A DNA stretch of 32,635 nt from Staphylococcus sp. IVB6181 (GTDB lineage Bacteria > Bacillota > Bacilli > Staphylococcales > Staphylococcaceae), in contig NZ_CP095098.1 in assembly GCF_025561445.1 (NCBI RefSeq), forward strand, positions 1 through 32,635, written 5' to 3'. The position numbers and the translations under genes are program-made. Below are positions 1-6,417 of this stretch, piece after piece. The notes under the pieces were generated by a model that searched no databases, was not told the origin of the DNA, and saw nothing but the letters and a program-made list of their open reading frames with translations. Each line of letters starts with the position of its first letter. Within the stretch, counting starts at the first letter, position 1.

Positions 1-48
1 AGAAGCTGCAAGTATTAAAGTTAAACAAAGAGTAATTAATTTTTTCAT
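1..48 (-). pseudogene. 5' end of the secreted papain-like enzyme gene (partial)
   Basis: The first 16 codons (MKKLITLC...) of the gene seen whole at 15675-16366 are cut by the window start. In the circle they join the fragment at 31992-32635. A good ribosome binding site, AAAGGAGA on the minus strand, lies just upstream of the ATG at 46-48. Confidence 0.85.
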
Positions 49-131
49 AGCAATCTCCTTTCTTTTATATTAATATTACATCAATAGTTATAAAAATAAA
101 ATAATAAAAATAAAAGAAAGGTATTTTAAAA

Positions 132-494
132 ATGAAATACAAAACCTTATATTTATTGGTTCCACTTATACCAATAGAGTTTATAGGAATCTATATTGAC
201 TATTCTTATAGTTCGCTACTTGGATATATCCCTTATTTCATTGTTTCTGCAATTATTAGCTTGTATATATTCAAAAACAAATTAAAAAAAAGTATATTTG
301 TACTGACGAATAGAATTATTGGAATTATCATCTCTTTTGGAAGTGTCCACATCTTTATGAACATTTATCATTCTTCAGATTATTTCAATCCTTTTTCAAC
401 TAGCGGTTTCTCAATATTTTTAGGCCTTATAAGTTTTATAACAATTGCCATTATTTATCTAGTCATATACGGAATTTCTCCAAAAAACAATTAG
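132..494 (+). CDS. Small four-helix membrane protein, unknown function
   Basis: A 120-residue protein with about four hydrophobic helices (roughly residues 5-24, 28-46, 60-78 and 92-114), short basic loops and no recognisable catalytic motif. The ATG follows an AAAGG ribosome binding site. It is transcribed away from the secreted papain-like enzyme gene across an 83-bp AT-rich divergent region, and an ssoA origin lies directly downstream. I do not recognise the family. Pairing of a secreted enzyme with a small integral membrane protein is compatible with an effector and its self-protection protein, but that is inference from gene order only. Confidence 0.7.
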   Translation: MKYKTLYLLVPLIPIEFIGIYIDYSYSSLLGYIPYFIVSAIISLYIFKNKLKKSIFVLTNRIIGIIISFGSVHIFMNIYHSSDYFNPFSTSGFSIFLGLISFITIAIIYLVIYGISPKNN

Positions 495-508
495 TGCATA
501 TATATAAA

Positions 509-676
509 TGCTTTATTCCAATTGCTTTATTGACAACGAGCCTCTGAATCCTTAACAATCCCTAAACTTGTCGAATCGTCGGCTTAATAGCTCACGCTAT
601 GCCGACATTCGTCTCCAAGTTTAGTTAAGGGTTCTTCTCATTGTTCAATAAATTTTCTCGGCATAAATGCGTGTCC
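509..676 (-). other. ssoA (palA) single-strand origin, copy 1
   Basis: A long imperfect palindrome. Read on the minus strand, the central hairpin has arms GTCGGC and GCCGAC and contains TAGCGT, the CS-6 element at which lagging-strand priming starts in ssoA-type origins of staphylococcal rolling-circle plasmids. Outer arms (GAACCCTTAACTAAACTTG and its near complement) and the AATTTTCTCGGCATAAATGCG flank are the familiar palA sequence. A second copy lies at 3396-3562. Theta replication does not need it, so it marks a captured rolling-circle plasmid. Confidence 0.85.
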
Positions 677-704
677 TATTATTTATTTTTAATCACTTTT
701 AAAT

Positions 705-748
705 AAAAAAACGTAAAGTAAGCGAACTTGCAACTTACCTCACGTTTT
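705..748 (-). terminator. Terminator of the IsaB-like gene
   Basis: Imperfect stem between 708-722 and 734-748 followed, on the minus strand, by a run of T. It lies 15 bp past the stop codon of the IsaB-like gene. Confidence 0.75.
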
Positions 749-762
749 ATACCTGAAATGTC

Positions 763-1251
763 TTATTCACTCGTAATTTGACCTTTAATCACATATCCAT
801 TTCTATCAACATAAAAGCGAACATCTTTATTACCAATTTTATACATATATACTTCACCCCATGCTGAAGTAGGAGAGTAATAATTTGGTTTACCATAATT
901 TTGAATTAAAGTATTTTTATTAATAGATTTTCCATCGAGAGAGAAGAAAACACCATTAGCTTTATTCTCAGATACACTATAAAGTGTTTGATCGTATAAA
1001 TTTATTCGATTGTCACCGGTTGGATTCTTTGCTATTTGATAGCCGTTGATAGTAAAATTATCGTATTTCAATGACTCTTTGAAATTTTTGTCTAATATAA
1101 ATCCACTTTGATACGCAGTATAACCATCATAATTATAATAAGGTTCAATAGTCTCTTGTGCCTGTGCTTCCGTTGCATTAAATAGTTCGGGCGTTACAGA
1201 GAAACCCAAAACAATACCACTAGCTAGAACAATTTTAGAAAATTTCTTCAT
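763..1251 (-). CDS. IsaB-like secreted protein (immunodominant staphylococcal antigen B family)
   Basis: A 162-residue protein with a Sec signal peptide (MKKFSK, then a hydrophobic core, then cleavage near A-Q-A-Q, residues 29-32). The mature start EPYYNYDGYTAYQSGF and the segment LDKNFKESLKYDNFTINGY closely match the opening of S. aureus IsaB (PYYTYNGY..., ILDKNF...KYDN). The tail pattern, with GKPNYY and FYVDRNGYVIKGQ, also fits. IsaB is a small surface/secreted protein that binds extracellular nucleic acid. Strong ribosome binding site AGGAGGG. It is a single-gene unit with its own terminator. The sequence differs enough from the chromosomal protein that I call it IsaB-like, not isaB. Confidence 0.85.
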   Translation of the reverse strand: MKKFSKIVLASGIVLGFSVTPELFNATEAQAQETIEPYYNYDGYTAYQSGFILDKNFKESLKYDNFTINGYQIAKNPTGDNRINLYDQTLYSVSENKANGVFFSLDGKSINKNTLIQNYGKPNYYSPTSAWGEVYMYKIGNKDVRFYVDRNGYVIKGQITSE

Positions 1252-1377
1252 AAAAACCCTCCTAATTATTTATAATTCATCTATCATTATTACAAATATA
1301 TTACAAAAATTCATCCCAAGTTATCACTTTATCAACTTCAACGTTTAAAACACCAATCATTTTTTGATATAACAAAT

Positions 1378-1424
1378 AAAAAAAACGTCGCAAGTATGCT
1401 ACATAATAGTACTTAAGACGTTTT
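1378..1424 (-). terminator. Terminator of the CsbD-like gene
   Basis: Stem between 1382-1396 and 1410-1424 (AAAACGTC / GACGTTTT outer pairs, AAGTA / TACTT inner pairs), with a T run in the minus direction. It sits directly after the CsbD-like gene. Confidence 0.75.
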
Positions 1425-1429
1425 AATTT

Positions 1430-1621
1430 TTATTTATTTTTATCTCCTTTAACTTTATCAATCAAATCATTAGCTTTGTCTTTAACATCATCTACTACTT
1501 CTTTTGCTTTGCCAGAAACCTTATCTCCTTTGCCTTCTGCCTTTAAATCCTTATTATCAGTAGCATCTCCAATAGTCTCTTTGATATTTCTTTTTGCTTG
1601 TTCGAATTTTTCTTCGCTCAT
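1430..1621 (-). CDS. CsbD-family general stress protein
   Basis: A 63-residue, highly charged protein. It starts [21 protein letters not shown] and continues with the family pattern of K/D/E-rich heptads ([33 protein letters not shown]). CsbD proteins are small cytoplasmic sigma-B-dependent stress proteins whose molecular role is not known. AGGAGG ribosome binding site 8 bases before the ATG. It lies between the IsaB-like gene and rep relics, with its own terminator. Plasmid copies of this usually chromosomal family suggest capture from a host chromosome. Confidence 0.88.
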   Translation of the reverse strand: MSEEKFEQAKRNIKETIGDATDNKDLKAEGKGDKVSGKAKEVVDDVKDKANDLIDKVKGDKNK

Positions 1622-1672
1622 CTTCTATTCCTCCTAAATAATCAATGTCTACAATGCAATTCTATTATTCAA

Positions 1673-1696
1673 ATACCCTTTTTAAAAGTAAAATCA
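1673..1696 (-). promoter_or_regulatory. Candidate sigma-B promoter of the CsbD-like gene
   Basis: On the minus strand, GGGTAT (1673-1678) matches the sigma-B -10 box exactly. TGATTT lies 12 bases upstream (1691-1696) in place of GTTTAA. The -35 match is weak, but the downstream gene family is classically sigma-B controlled. About 50 bases separate the -10 from the start codon. Confidence 0.45.
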
Positions 1697-1699
1697 TAT

Positions 1700-2264
1700 C
1701 CCTGTTTTATCCCATGTATACAAAATGATTTATGTATTATTTTCAAATCACACCATAAACTATCCCATAAATCAGGTACATCTGAAGAAACTCAGAATTA
1801 AAGGATATTCAATTCCTCGTGACTCTCTTAGTTAAACTCTGTTTAATTAAGATTTCTTATGTTTCATTATCCAAGAGCGCACTTACATACCAAAATCGTA
1901 TCGTGCTAAAACCAGCGTGTGATAATCCAATAGTCTTATTTTGTATTTTAAGGGGGTATTTAAAGCAAACTCTGTATTTCTTATGTTTTTATACTCAAAT
2001 TTCAATTTAAGCGTTTAAAAGGCAAATATGAGCTTATAACAGAAAAATATGCCTGCTTGATTTATACATCAAATATACACCGTCAAAAACTTAGGGATAT
2101 TTGCGTAGGATATTTTATATGAGCATAAGGGGAATTTGCAACCTTTCAAAAAAGGTTGGTCTGGCAAAGCCAGACATTTCAAGGGATACAGCGATTTCTA
2201 AAGTACAATCATTTTTTGCTTTTGTACCCTAAAAGTACCCTAATGTTTTTTAGCACTTTTCAAT
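1700..2264. other. Non-coding stretch with small hairpins
   Basis: No convincing gene. Short frames here lack ribosome binding sites and recognisable protein character. It holds two adjacent hairpins near 2141-2173 (AACCTTT/AAAGGTT and TCTGGC/GCCAGA) followed by a partly repeated GTACCCTAAAAGTACCCTAA. These may belong to the rolling-circle plasmid that supplied rep. The only base difference between the two plasmid copies (G run at 2094-2096) is here. Confidence 0.5.
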
Positions 2265-2297
2265 AAAAAAAACGCTAGCTTTTTCGCTAACGTTTTA
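2265..2297 (-). terminator. Terminator of rep
   Basis: Hairpin AACGTTAGC / GCTAGCGTT (one mismatch) around 2271-2294, then a run of T on the minus strand, just past the end of the rep reading frame. Confidence 0.75.
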
Positions 2298-2319
2298 GAA
2301 TAAAAATCAAAATTTATAC

Positions 2320-3230
2320 TCAAATTTCTTCGTCAATTTCATCAATCATTTGATGATTAATTTTACTTTTTTCTTCTTCGGTCAAATCAAAAATTTCACT
2401 CGCTAAGTATTCTTTTTGGTTCCAGTGATAAAAAATTTGATAAATATATTCTGTCGGATCTACTTCTTTAAGATAATCTAAATCTCCATTTTTCAATTTC
2501 TTTCTTGCCTCTTTAAACAGTCCAGAATAAACAAGAATTTGTTTCCCTTTGAGTGACTTATAAAATGTATCGAACACTTTTTGATTAATTAAGTAGTCGC
2601 TATCTTTACCAGAATACTTCGCCATTTCGTATAATTCTTTGTTGTTGTTCTGTTTGATTCTTTGAACATGTACTTGTGTAATTTCATCGTTCCCCGTTAC
2701 ATCTCGCCATAAATTCAGCCATTCTTTTTGACTAATATAATACCGTTTATCTGTAAAATACGATTTGTTAACAGCAATTAAAACATGGAAATGCGGATTA
2801 TAATCATCACGCTTTTGATTATAAGTAACCTCTAATTTTCTTACATAACCTTTAGCTATCGTATTTACTTTTTACGCTTAAACATTTTTTGAAAAGCATG
2901 ATTATAAACTTTTATTTCATCCTCTAAATGCTCAGACGTTACGTTTGGCGTCGTAAGTGTTAAAAAAATAAATTCCTTTTTTTCTTCCTGCTTAATATAC
3001 TGCATCATCAAAGATAATCCTAATGCATCTTTACGAGCTTTACGCCAAGCACATACAGGACAGAACCGGTTTTTACATGGATTCGCCTTATACAATTTCT
3101 TTTTCTCCAAAGTTTGATCCGCAACAAATGATAAAAATGTATTACAGTCCTTTATCAAGAAAAGAAGAAACTCGTTTTTACTCGTTTCAAAAACCAAAAC
3201 CAAGAAATCAAATTTAACCTTTTTTATCAC
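2320..3230 (-). pseudogene. rep: pC194-type rolling-circle replication initiator, frameshifted and 5'-rearranged
   Basis: From DCNTFLSF onward the translation matches the pC194 Rep (Rep_1) family: NPCKNRFCPVCAWRKARKDALG (CxxC motif), FIFLTLTTPNV, then in the shifted frame the metal-binding NPHFHVLIAV, and YEMAKYSGKDSDYL. Such initiators nick the plus origin and stay bound to its 5' end. The frame breaks after KRKK at an A5 run (T run 2869-2873). One more A restores an open frame to the stop at 2320, about 303 residues. The first ~28 residues from the GTG at 3230 are not Rep-like: the normal N-terminus is replaced upstream of a dso-like sequence at 3153-3195. Probably inactive. The break is identical in both copies, so it is real or a systematic homopolymer error. 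Confidence 0.9.
3153..3195 (-). other. Truncated pC194/pUB110-type double-strand origin (dso), left arm joined to rep
   Basis: On the minus strand this reads GAAACGAGT...ACGAGTTTCTTC and ends TCTTGATA, the nick sequence of pC194/pUB110-family plus origins. It is about 90% identical over some 43 bases to the origin at 15630-15674. The two stop matching exactly after TCTTGATA: here the sequence runs on into rep codons (AAGGACTGTAAT), there into the usual right arm CTATATAG. This looks like a recombination joint made at the nick site. Confidence 0.7.
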
Positions 3231-3360
3231 CTTTTTCTAAACCAAAAATCAATAAAATAATTACAGACAAAAGCATAAAAGGAAAAAATATAGAAGTAGC
3301 TAAAAAACCTATAATCATAATTAACCAAAAATAATCAATTTTATAACTTCCAAACTTCAT
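3214..3360 (-). CDS. 48-residue membrane peptide upstream of rep
   Basis: Starts MKFGSYKIDYFWLIMIIGFL, with two hydrophobic stretches (residues about 10-21 and 25-41), and ends GLEKGDKKG. The ATG at 3358-3360 follows an AGGGGGG ribosome binding site. The end overlaps the first codons of the rearranged rep frame in another phase. Function unknown. I have the impression that similar small reading frames occur in staphylococcal rolling-circle plasmids, but I do not recognise a named family. It may have arrived with the dso left arm. Confidence 0.55.
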   Translation of the reverse strand: MKFGSYKIDYFWLIMIIGFLATSIFFPFMLLSVIILLIFGLEKGDKKG

Positions 3361-3395
3361 ACAAGCCCCCCTTTTTTTAATCAAAATAACATAAT

Positions 3396-3562
3396 TGCTT
3401 TATTCCAATTGCTTTATTGACGTTGAGCCTCTGAACCCTTAACAAACCCAAAACTTGTCGAATGGTCGGTTTAATAGCTCACGCTATACCGACATTCGTC
3501 TACAAGTTTAGTTAAGGGTTCTTCTCAACATCAATAAATTTTCTCGGCATAAATGCCTGCTC
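3396..3562 (-). other. ssoA (palA) single-strand origin, copy 2
   Basis: Same element as 509-676, roughly 90% identical, in the same orientation and with TAGCGT in the central hairpin loop on the minus strand. It lies upstream of rep and the dso remnant in the rep direction, so it fits as the lagging-strand origin of that relic plasmid. Two ssoA copies point to two rolling-circle donors or a duplication. Confidence 0.85.
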
Positions 3563-3581
3563 TATTTCTTTTTTCTCAACT

Positions 3582-3977
3582 TTAAACATATCCATCCTTT
3601 TCCAAAGCATTTATAACGTTTATAACTGCTGGAGCTATTATATCTTTGTCATATATCGAAAAAAAATTAGCGTCAGTAATTTCATTGTTAATTTTATAAT
3701 CAAAAGTTTCACCAGAGAACAGAAAACAATTTAATACCACACTCTCTTTAGTGTTAGGATATGCCGGTCCTTCTATCGATTTCCAAAATGATATTTTACT
3801 TTTTTCAATGTTTAAAGAAAGTTCTTCTCTTAATTCTCTTATTAATGTTTCATCAAAATTTTCTTTGTCTTCGATTTTCCCTCCTGGTAGATAATATTTA
3901 TTATTATCATAAGTTCTCACTAAAAAAATTCTTTTTCCTTCAATGTTTACTAAACATGCACAATTATAAGTCGCCAA
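3582..3977 (-). CDS. Nudix hydrolase
   Basis: A 131-residue, single-domain protein. The Nudix box runs from G33 to L55: G-x5-E39-x7-R47-E48-L-R-E51-E52, with serine in place of the usual final glycine. The glutamates bind the Mg ions needed to hydrolyse nucleoside diphosphates linked to another group. The start MATYNCACLVNIEGKRIFLVR and the LPGGK stretch fit the usual beta-sheet opening. Substrate cannot be told from sequence. The gene stands alone between ssoA copy 2 and the repA block. Plasmid Nudix enzymes may serve nucleotide sanitation or be passengers. Confidence 0.88.
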   Translation of the reverse strand: MATYNCACLVNIEGKRIFLVRTYDNNKYYLPGGKIEDKENFDETLIRELREELSLNIEKSKISFWKSIEGPAYPNTKESVVLNCFLFSGETFDYKINNEITDANFFSIYDKDIIAPAVINVINALEKDGYV

Positions 3978-4117
3978 GTAAATCCCTCGCTTTGTTGAAA
4001 TTTTTCATATACTTTTTAACAAACTTTATCATAACTCTTACAAAAATTTTGAGTGCCTTTATTTTTAATTTTAAAGGGCATTTTGAAGAAACACTAAATA
4101 TTTACGTAGTTGTATAT

Positions 4118-4136
4118 CCAACTTTGCAACAGAACC
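4118..4136 (+). mobile_element. Isolated IS257 terminal repeat
   Basis: CCAACTTTGCAACAGAACC is a complete IS257/IS431 end with no element attached on either side. It marks an old insertion or deletion joint, and the reading frame behind it (to 4243) has lost its start. Confidence 0.75.
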
Positions 4137-4243
4137 AGTTAACTGCTTTATCATCACGTTATAAAAATAGAACACATTTAATTCAAGACATTTTACAACG
4201 TTATGTTGATATGATTAAAATTTACAATCAAGATTTAAAGTAG
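4137..4243 (+). pseudogene. C-terminal fragment of a small ribbon-helix-helix-like protein
   Basis: The 35 residues QLTALSSRYKNRTHLIQDIL... and YVDMIKIYNQDLK resemble the second half of a ribbon-helix-helix/CopG-type DNA-binding protein, in which SxxxKNRTxLIxDIL is typical. Everything upstream is replaced by the IS257 end at 4118-4136. It converges on repA and shares a bidirectional terminator with it. Expression could only start from a TTG inside the IS end, which is unlikely to be meaningful. Confidence 0.55.
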
Positions 4244-4272
4244 TAGCAATAAGAGTTGCTACTACTTTTTTT
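4240..4272. terminator. Bidirectional terminator between the RHH fragment and repA
   Basis: GTAGTAGCAA and TTGCTACTAC form a perfect 10-bp stem with a 6-base loop, followed by seven T on the plus strand and preceded by A-rich sequence. It serves the plus-strand fragment and probably repA from the other side. Confidence 0.8.
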
Positions 4273-4275
4273 ACT

Positions 4276-5232
4276 TTATCCCCAAAGCTCATCTAACTGT
4301 CGTCTAAATGCTTCTCGTTCCCTTTCAAACTCTGCTTGTTCTTCTGGAGTCATTGGTTTTCTTTGCTTTTGATCTGGATTCTTTAACCATTCTGGCGTAA
4401 TTTCTTTAGAATTAGTTCGTTTATTACCATATTTAAAGTTTTTAGCTTGTTGTAATGTTCTTACATCATTTTTCAACCATGTCTCCAAAATTGTAATCAA
4501 ATATTGTTTAGGATTATTTGCTTTAAGCCCCACATACTCAATAGCGTATTCAATTATTTCAAAGTCAAATTGTTCTATAAGATTACGTAGCTTATTTTCA
4601 AATACTTTGGTTGATTTTATATTTAATTGATTACAAATATATTTTAGTGTTTTATTACTACTACTACCTTTTTGATATTTTGGGTTGTAGTTGTCTCGTT
4701 CTTTCTCAGTATCATTAAATTCAGTATCATTAGGGTTTGATTTCCGAACTTCTAGAGGTTTGATTTTCGAACTTCTTGAAGTTTGATTTTCGAACTTCTT
4801 GAAGTTTGATTTTCGAACTTCAGCGTCATTACGGGGTTCGTCTATGTTTTCTTCTTTCTTTTTCATTTCATAAATATCTTCTTTAGTAACTGCAGGATTC
4901 TTCAAATATAATTTATTGGGTTTACCTTGCCCACATCTTATTTGTTCTAAAAGATCAGCTTCTGTTAATTCCTTTTTTATTTTTATTAATTTAGCTTTAT
5001 GACAATTTAATATATTTTTTAGATTTTCATTTGTGAAAATAAAAAATATATCGCCATTTTCATCAAACCAATTATTTCTAATTGATAGTTCTAATCTATC
5101 TTTTAGCAAAGCATAAGCGATTTTTGCATCATTACTTAATTGCTTATATTTTTCGTTAGTAAAAAACACCTTTGGTAGTTGGTAAAATTTTTCTCTATAT
5201 TGTTGTTGGATATTAAATCTATGTTCAGACAT
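4276..5232 (-). CDS. repA: RepA_N-family theta replication initiator (pSK1/pSK41 type)
   Basis: A 318-residue protein starting MSEHRFNIQQQYREKFYQLPK, with the conserved N-terminal winged-helix RepA_N domain (residues about 1-125: YALLKDRLELS, NGDIFFIFTNENL, KLIKIKKELTEADLL). A variable, poorly structured linker (about 130-190) is encoded by the origin iterons. The C-terminal domain (about 195-260, KYICNQLNI...YAIEYVGLKANNPKQYLITILETWLKN) is the host-related part. The tail is rich in Q/E/R. RepA binds the iterons in its own gene and recruits the replication machinery. Ribosome binding site AAAGAGG lies in a hairpin controlled by the antisense RNA at 5335-5404. Given the broken rolling-circle rep, this is most likely the working replicon. 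Confidence 0.93.
   Translation of the reverse strand: MSEHRFNIQQQYREKFYQLPKVFFTNEKYKQLSNDAKIAYALLKDRLELSIRNNWFDENGDIFFIFTNENLKNILNCHKAKLIKIKKELTEADLLEQIRCGQGKPNKLYLKNPAVTKEDIYEMKKKEENIDEPRNDAEVRKSNFKKFENQTSRSSKIKPLEVRKSNPNDTEFNDTEKERDNYNPKYQKGSSSNKTLKYICNQLNIKSTKVFENKLRNLIEQFDFEIIEYAIEYVGLKANNPKQYLITILETWLKNDVRTLQQAKNFKYGNKRTNSKEITPEWLKNPDQKQRKPMTPEEQAEFEREREAFRRQLDELWG
4736..4820 (-). repeat. Theta origin iterons inside repA (23-bp repeats)
   Basis: Four direct repeats with exact 23-bp spacing (GAACTT cores at 4746, 4769, 4792 and 4815; unit TTTGATTTTCGAACTTCTTG plus AAG). Twenty-three is not a multiple of three, so the repeats are read in different phases and the protein does not look repetitive. 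Selection is therefore on the DNA. This is where the origin lies in pSK1/pSK41-type RepA_N replicons. Confidence 0.9.
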
Positions 5233-5299
5233 AATAAAAACCTCTTTCCATTATTTTTTGGATAGAGGTAATAAACGTAAAACATTTTATAATTTGTGC

Positions 5300-5328
5300 T
5301 TGCACTTGTTGAATATATTATATATAAT
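5300..5328 (+). promoter_or_regulatory. Promoter of the repA antisense RNA
   Basis: TTGCAC (5300-5305) and TATAAT (5323-5328) with a 17-base spacer, close to a perfect sigma-A promoter, firing against the repA leader. Confidence 0.85.
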
Positions 5329-5334
5329 GAAAGT

Positions 5335-5404
5335 ACAATTATTATTAAATAAACGTTCCAGCGTTTATTACCTTAGAGCGACTACTAGCATAGTCGCTCT
5401 TTTC
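5335..5404 (+). ncRNA. RNAI, antisense RNA controlling repA copy number
   Basis: About 70 nucleotides, from just after the 5300-5328 promoter to a strong terminator (AGAGCGACTA / TAGTCGCTCT, 5375-5400, then T). It carries the hairpin AAACGTTCCAGCGTTT and is fully complementary to the upstream part of the repA leader, as in pSK41. Expected to be short-lived and to report copy number by blocking repA translation. Confidence 0.82.
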
Positions 5405-5497
5405 TTGTGTTACAAAAAGTATAACATAACTAAGTGTTAAATAAATAGAGTGATTATAGAAATAATTAAATATAGTTGAAAAGAGTAGTGTATATTT

Positions 5498-6289
5498 GGT
5501 TCTGTTGCAAAGTTAGAAAAAGTATAGCTAATCACCATTTTATCATGTCAGTATTCGTTTAACTGGCTAACATATGACTGATTTCATGGCATGGCGAAAA
5601 TCCGTAGATCTGAAGAGACCTGCGGTTCTTTTTATATAGACCGTAAATGCATTCAATACCCTTTAAAGTATTTTTTGCCGTATTGATACTTTGATATCTT
5701 GTCTTTCTTACTTTAATATGACGGTGATTTTGCTCAATGAGGTTATTCAGATATTTGGATGTACAGTGACAGTTAGGGTTAAGTTTAAACTCCTTAATTA
5801 CTTTAGCTATTGCGACCTTCGTTGAAGGTGCTTGATCTGTAATTATCATTTGAGGTTTACCAAATTGTTTAATGAGACGTTTGATAAACACATATGCTGC
5901 ATGATTATCTCGTTGCTTACGCAACCAAATATCTAATGTATGACCCTCTGCATCAATAGCACGATAGAAATAGCTCCATTTTCCTTTTATTTTGATATAC
6001 GTCTCATCAATACGCCATTTGTAATAGGCTTTTTTATGTTTTTTCTTCCAAATTTGATACAAAATCGGAGCATATTCTTGAACCCAACGGTAGACCGTTG
6101 AATGATGAACGTTGACACCACGTTCTCTTAGTATTTCAGATATATCTCGATAACTCAATGCATATCTTAGATAGTAGCCAACGGCTACAGTGATAACTTC
6201 CTTGTTAAATTGTTTATATCTGAAATAGTTCATACAGAAGACTCCTTTTTGTTAAAATTATACTATAAATCCAACTTTGCAACAGAACC
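5498..6289 (-). mobile_element. IS257/IS431 copy 1 (IS6 family), complete
   Basis: A 792-bp element bounded by GGTTCTGTTGCAAAGTT and its complement AACTTTGCAACAGAACC, with an intact transposase. The flanking octamers GTATATTT and AAAGATAT differ, so there is no target duplication and the present neighbours were joined by recombination or cointegrate resolution. It separates repA from par, which are direct neighbours in pSK1. Confidence 0.93.
5559..6233 (-). CDS. tnp: IS257/IS431 transposase
   Basis: A 224-residue IS6-family DDE transposase: N-terminal HTH (SYRDISEILRERGVNVHHSTVYRWV, about 28-52), first Asp in WRIDETYIKIKG (about 73), second Asp in IITDQAPS, Glu in YLNNLIEQNHRH. AAGGAG ribosome binding site before the ATG. 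It differs from copies 2 and 3 at several positions (for example PQMIITD, FKLNPNCH), so it comes from a different lineage of the element. Intact and presumably active. Confidence 0.95.
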   Translation of the reverse strand: MNYFRYKQFNKEVITVAVGYYLRYALSYRDISEILRERGVNVHHSTVYRWVQEYAPILYQIWKKKHKKAYYKWRIDETYIKIKGKWSYFYRAIDAEGHTLDIWLRKQRDNHAAYVFIKRLIKQFGKPQMIITDQAPSTKVAIAKVIKEFKLNPNCHCTSKYLNNLIEQNHRHIKVRKTRYQSINTAKNTLKGIECIYGLYKKNRRSLQIYGFSPCHEISHMLAS

Positions 6290-6308
6290 AAAGATATTAT
6301 AGGCGCAC

Positions 6309-6367
6309 TAAAAACCCTTTACAAACACTTGACGATATTTCCATCAAGTGTTTGTAAAGGGTTTTTA
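6309..6367. repeat. Perfect 24-bp palindrome upstream of par
   Basis: Arms 6309-6332 and 6344-6367 (TAAAAACCCTTTACAAACAC plus TTGA, and the complement) with an 11-base loop. An A run on one side and a T run on the other would let it end transcription in both directions. In this position it could also be a partition-associated site. It separates the IS257 from the par promoter. Confidence 0.75.
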
Positions 6368-6417
6368 AAATTCTTAAAATCGCCGTTATAACAACATTTA
6401 TGATAAAATTGATTTAT

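Larger units (their letters stand above)
5241..5404 (-). promoter_or_regulatory. repA leader with translation-control fold
   Basis: In the minus-strand transcript, CCTCTATCC (5268-5260) pairs with GGAAAGAGG (5249-5241) and hides the repA ribosome binding site. An upstream hairpin exposes GGTAATAAACG (5372-5362), which is complementary to CGTTTATTACC (5277-5267). Pairing of these distant segments would open the ribosome site, and the antisense RNA would prevent it. This agrees with the control scheme known for pSK41 repA. Confidence 0.75.

Noticed and set aside
1598..2010. Two plus-strand open frames of 63-67 codons near the CsbD-like gene
   Set aside because: No ribosome binding sites and cysteine-rich, low-quality translations; the first overlaps the CsbD-like gene start on the other strand.
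3761..4117. Long plus-strand open frame opposite the Nudix gene
   Set aside because: It is antisense to the Nudix gene and low-complexity (F/L/K-rich). Only its last 35 codons, after the IS257 end, look like protein.
4736..4820. CRISPR array from regularly spaced repeats
   Set aside because: Repeats are contiguous 23-bp units with no spacers, lie within repA and are the expected origin iterons; no cas genes are present.
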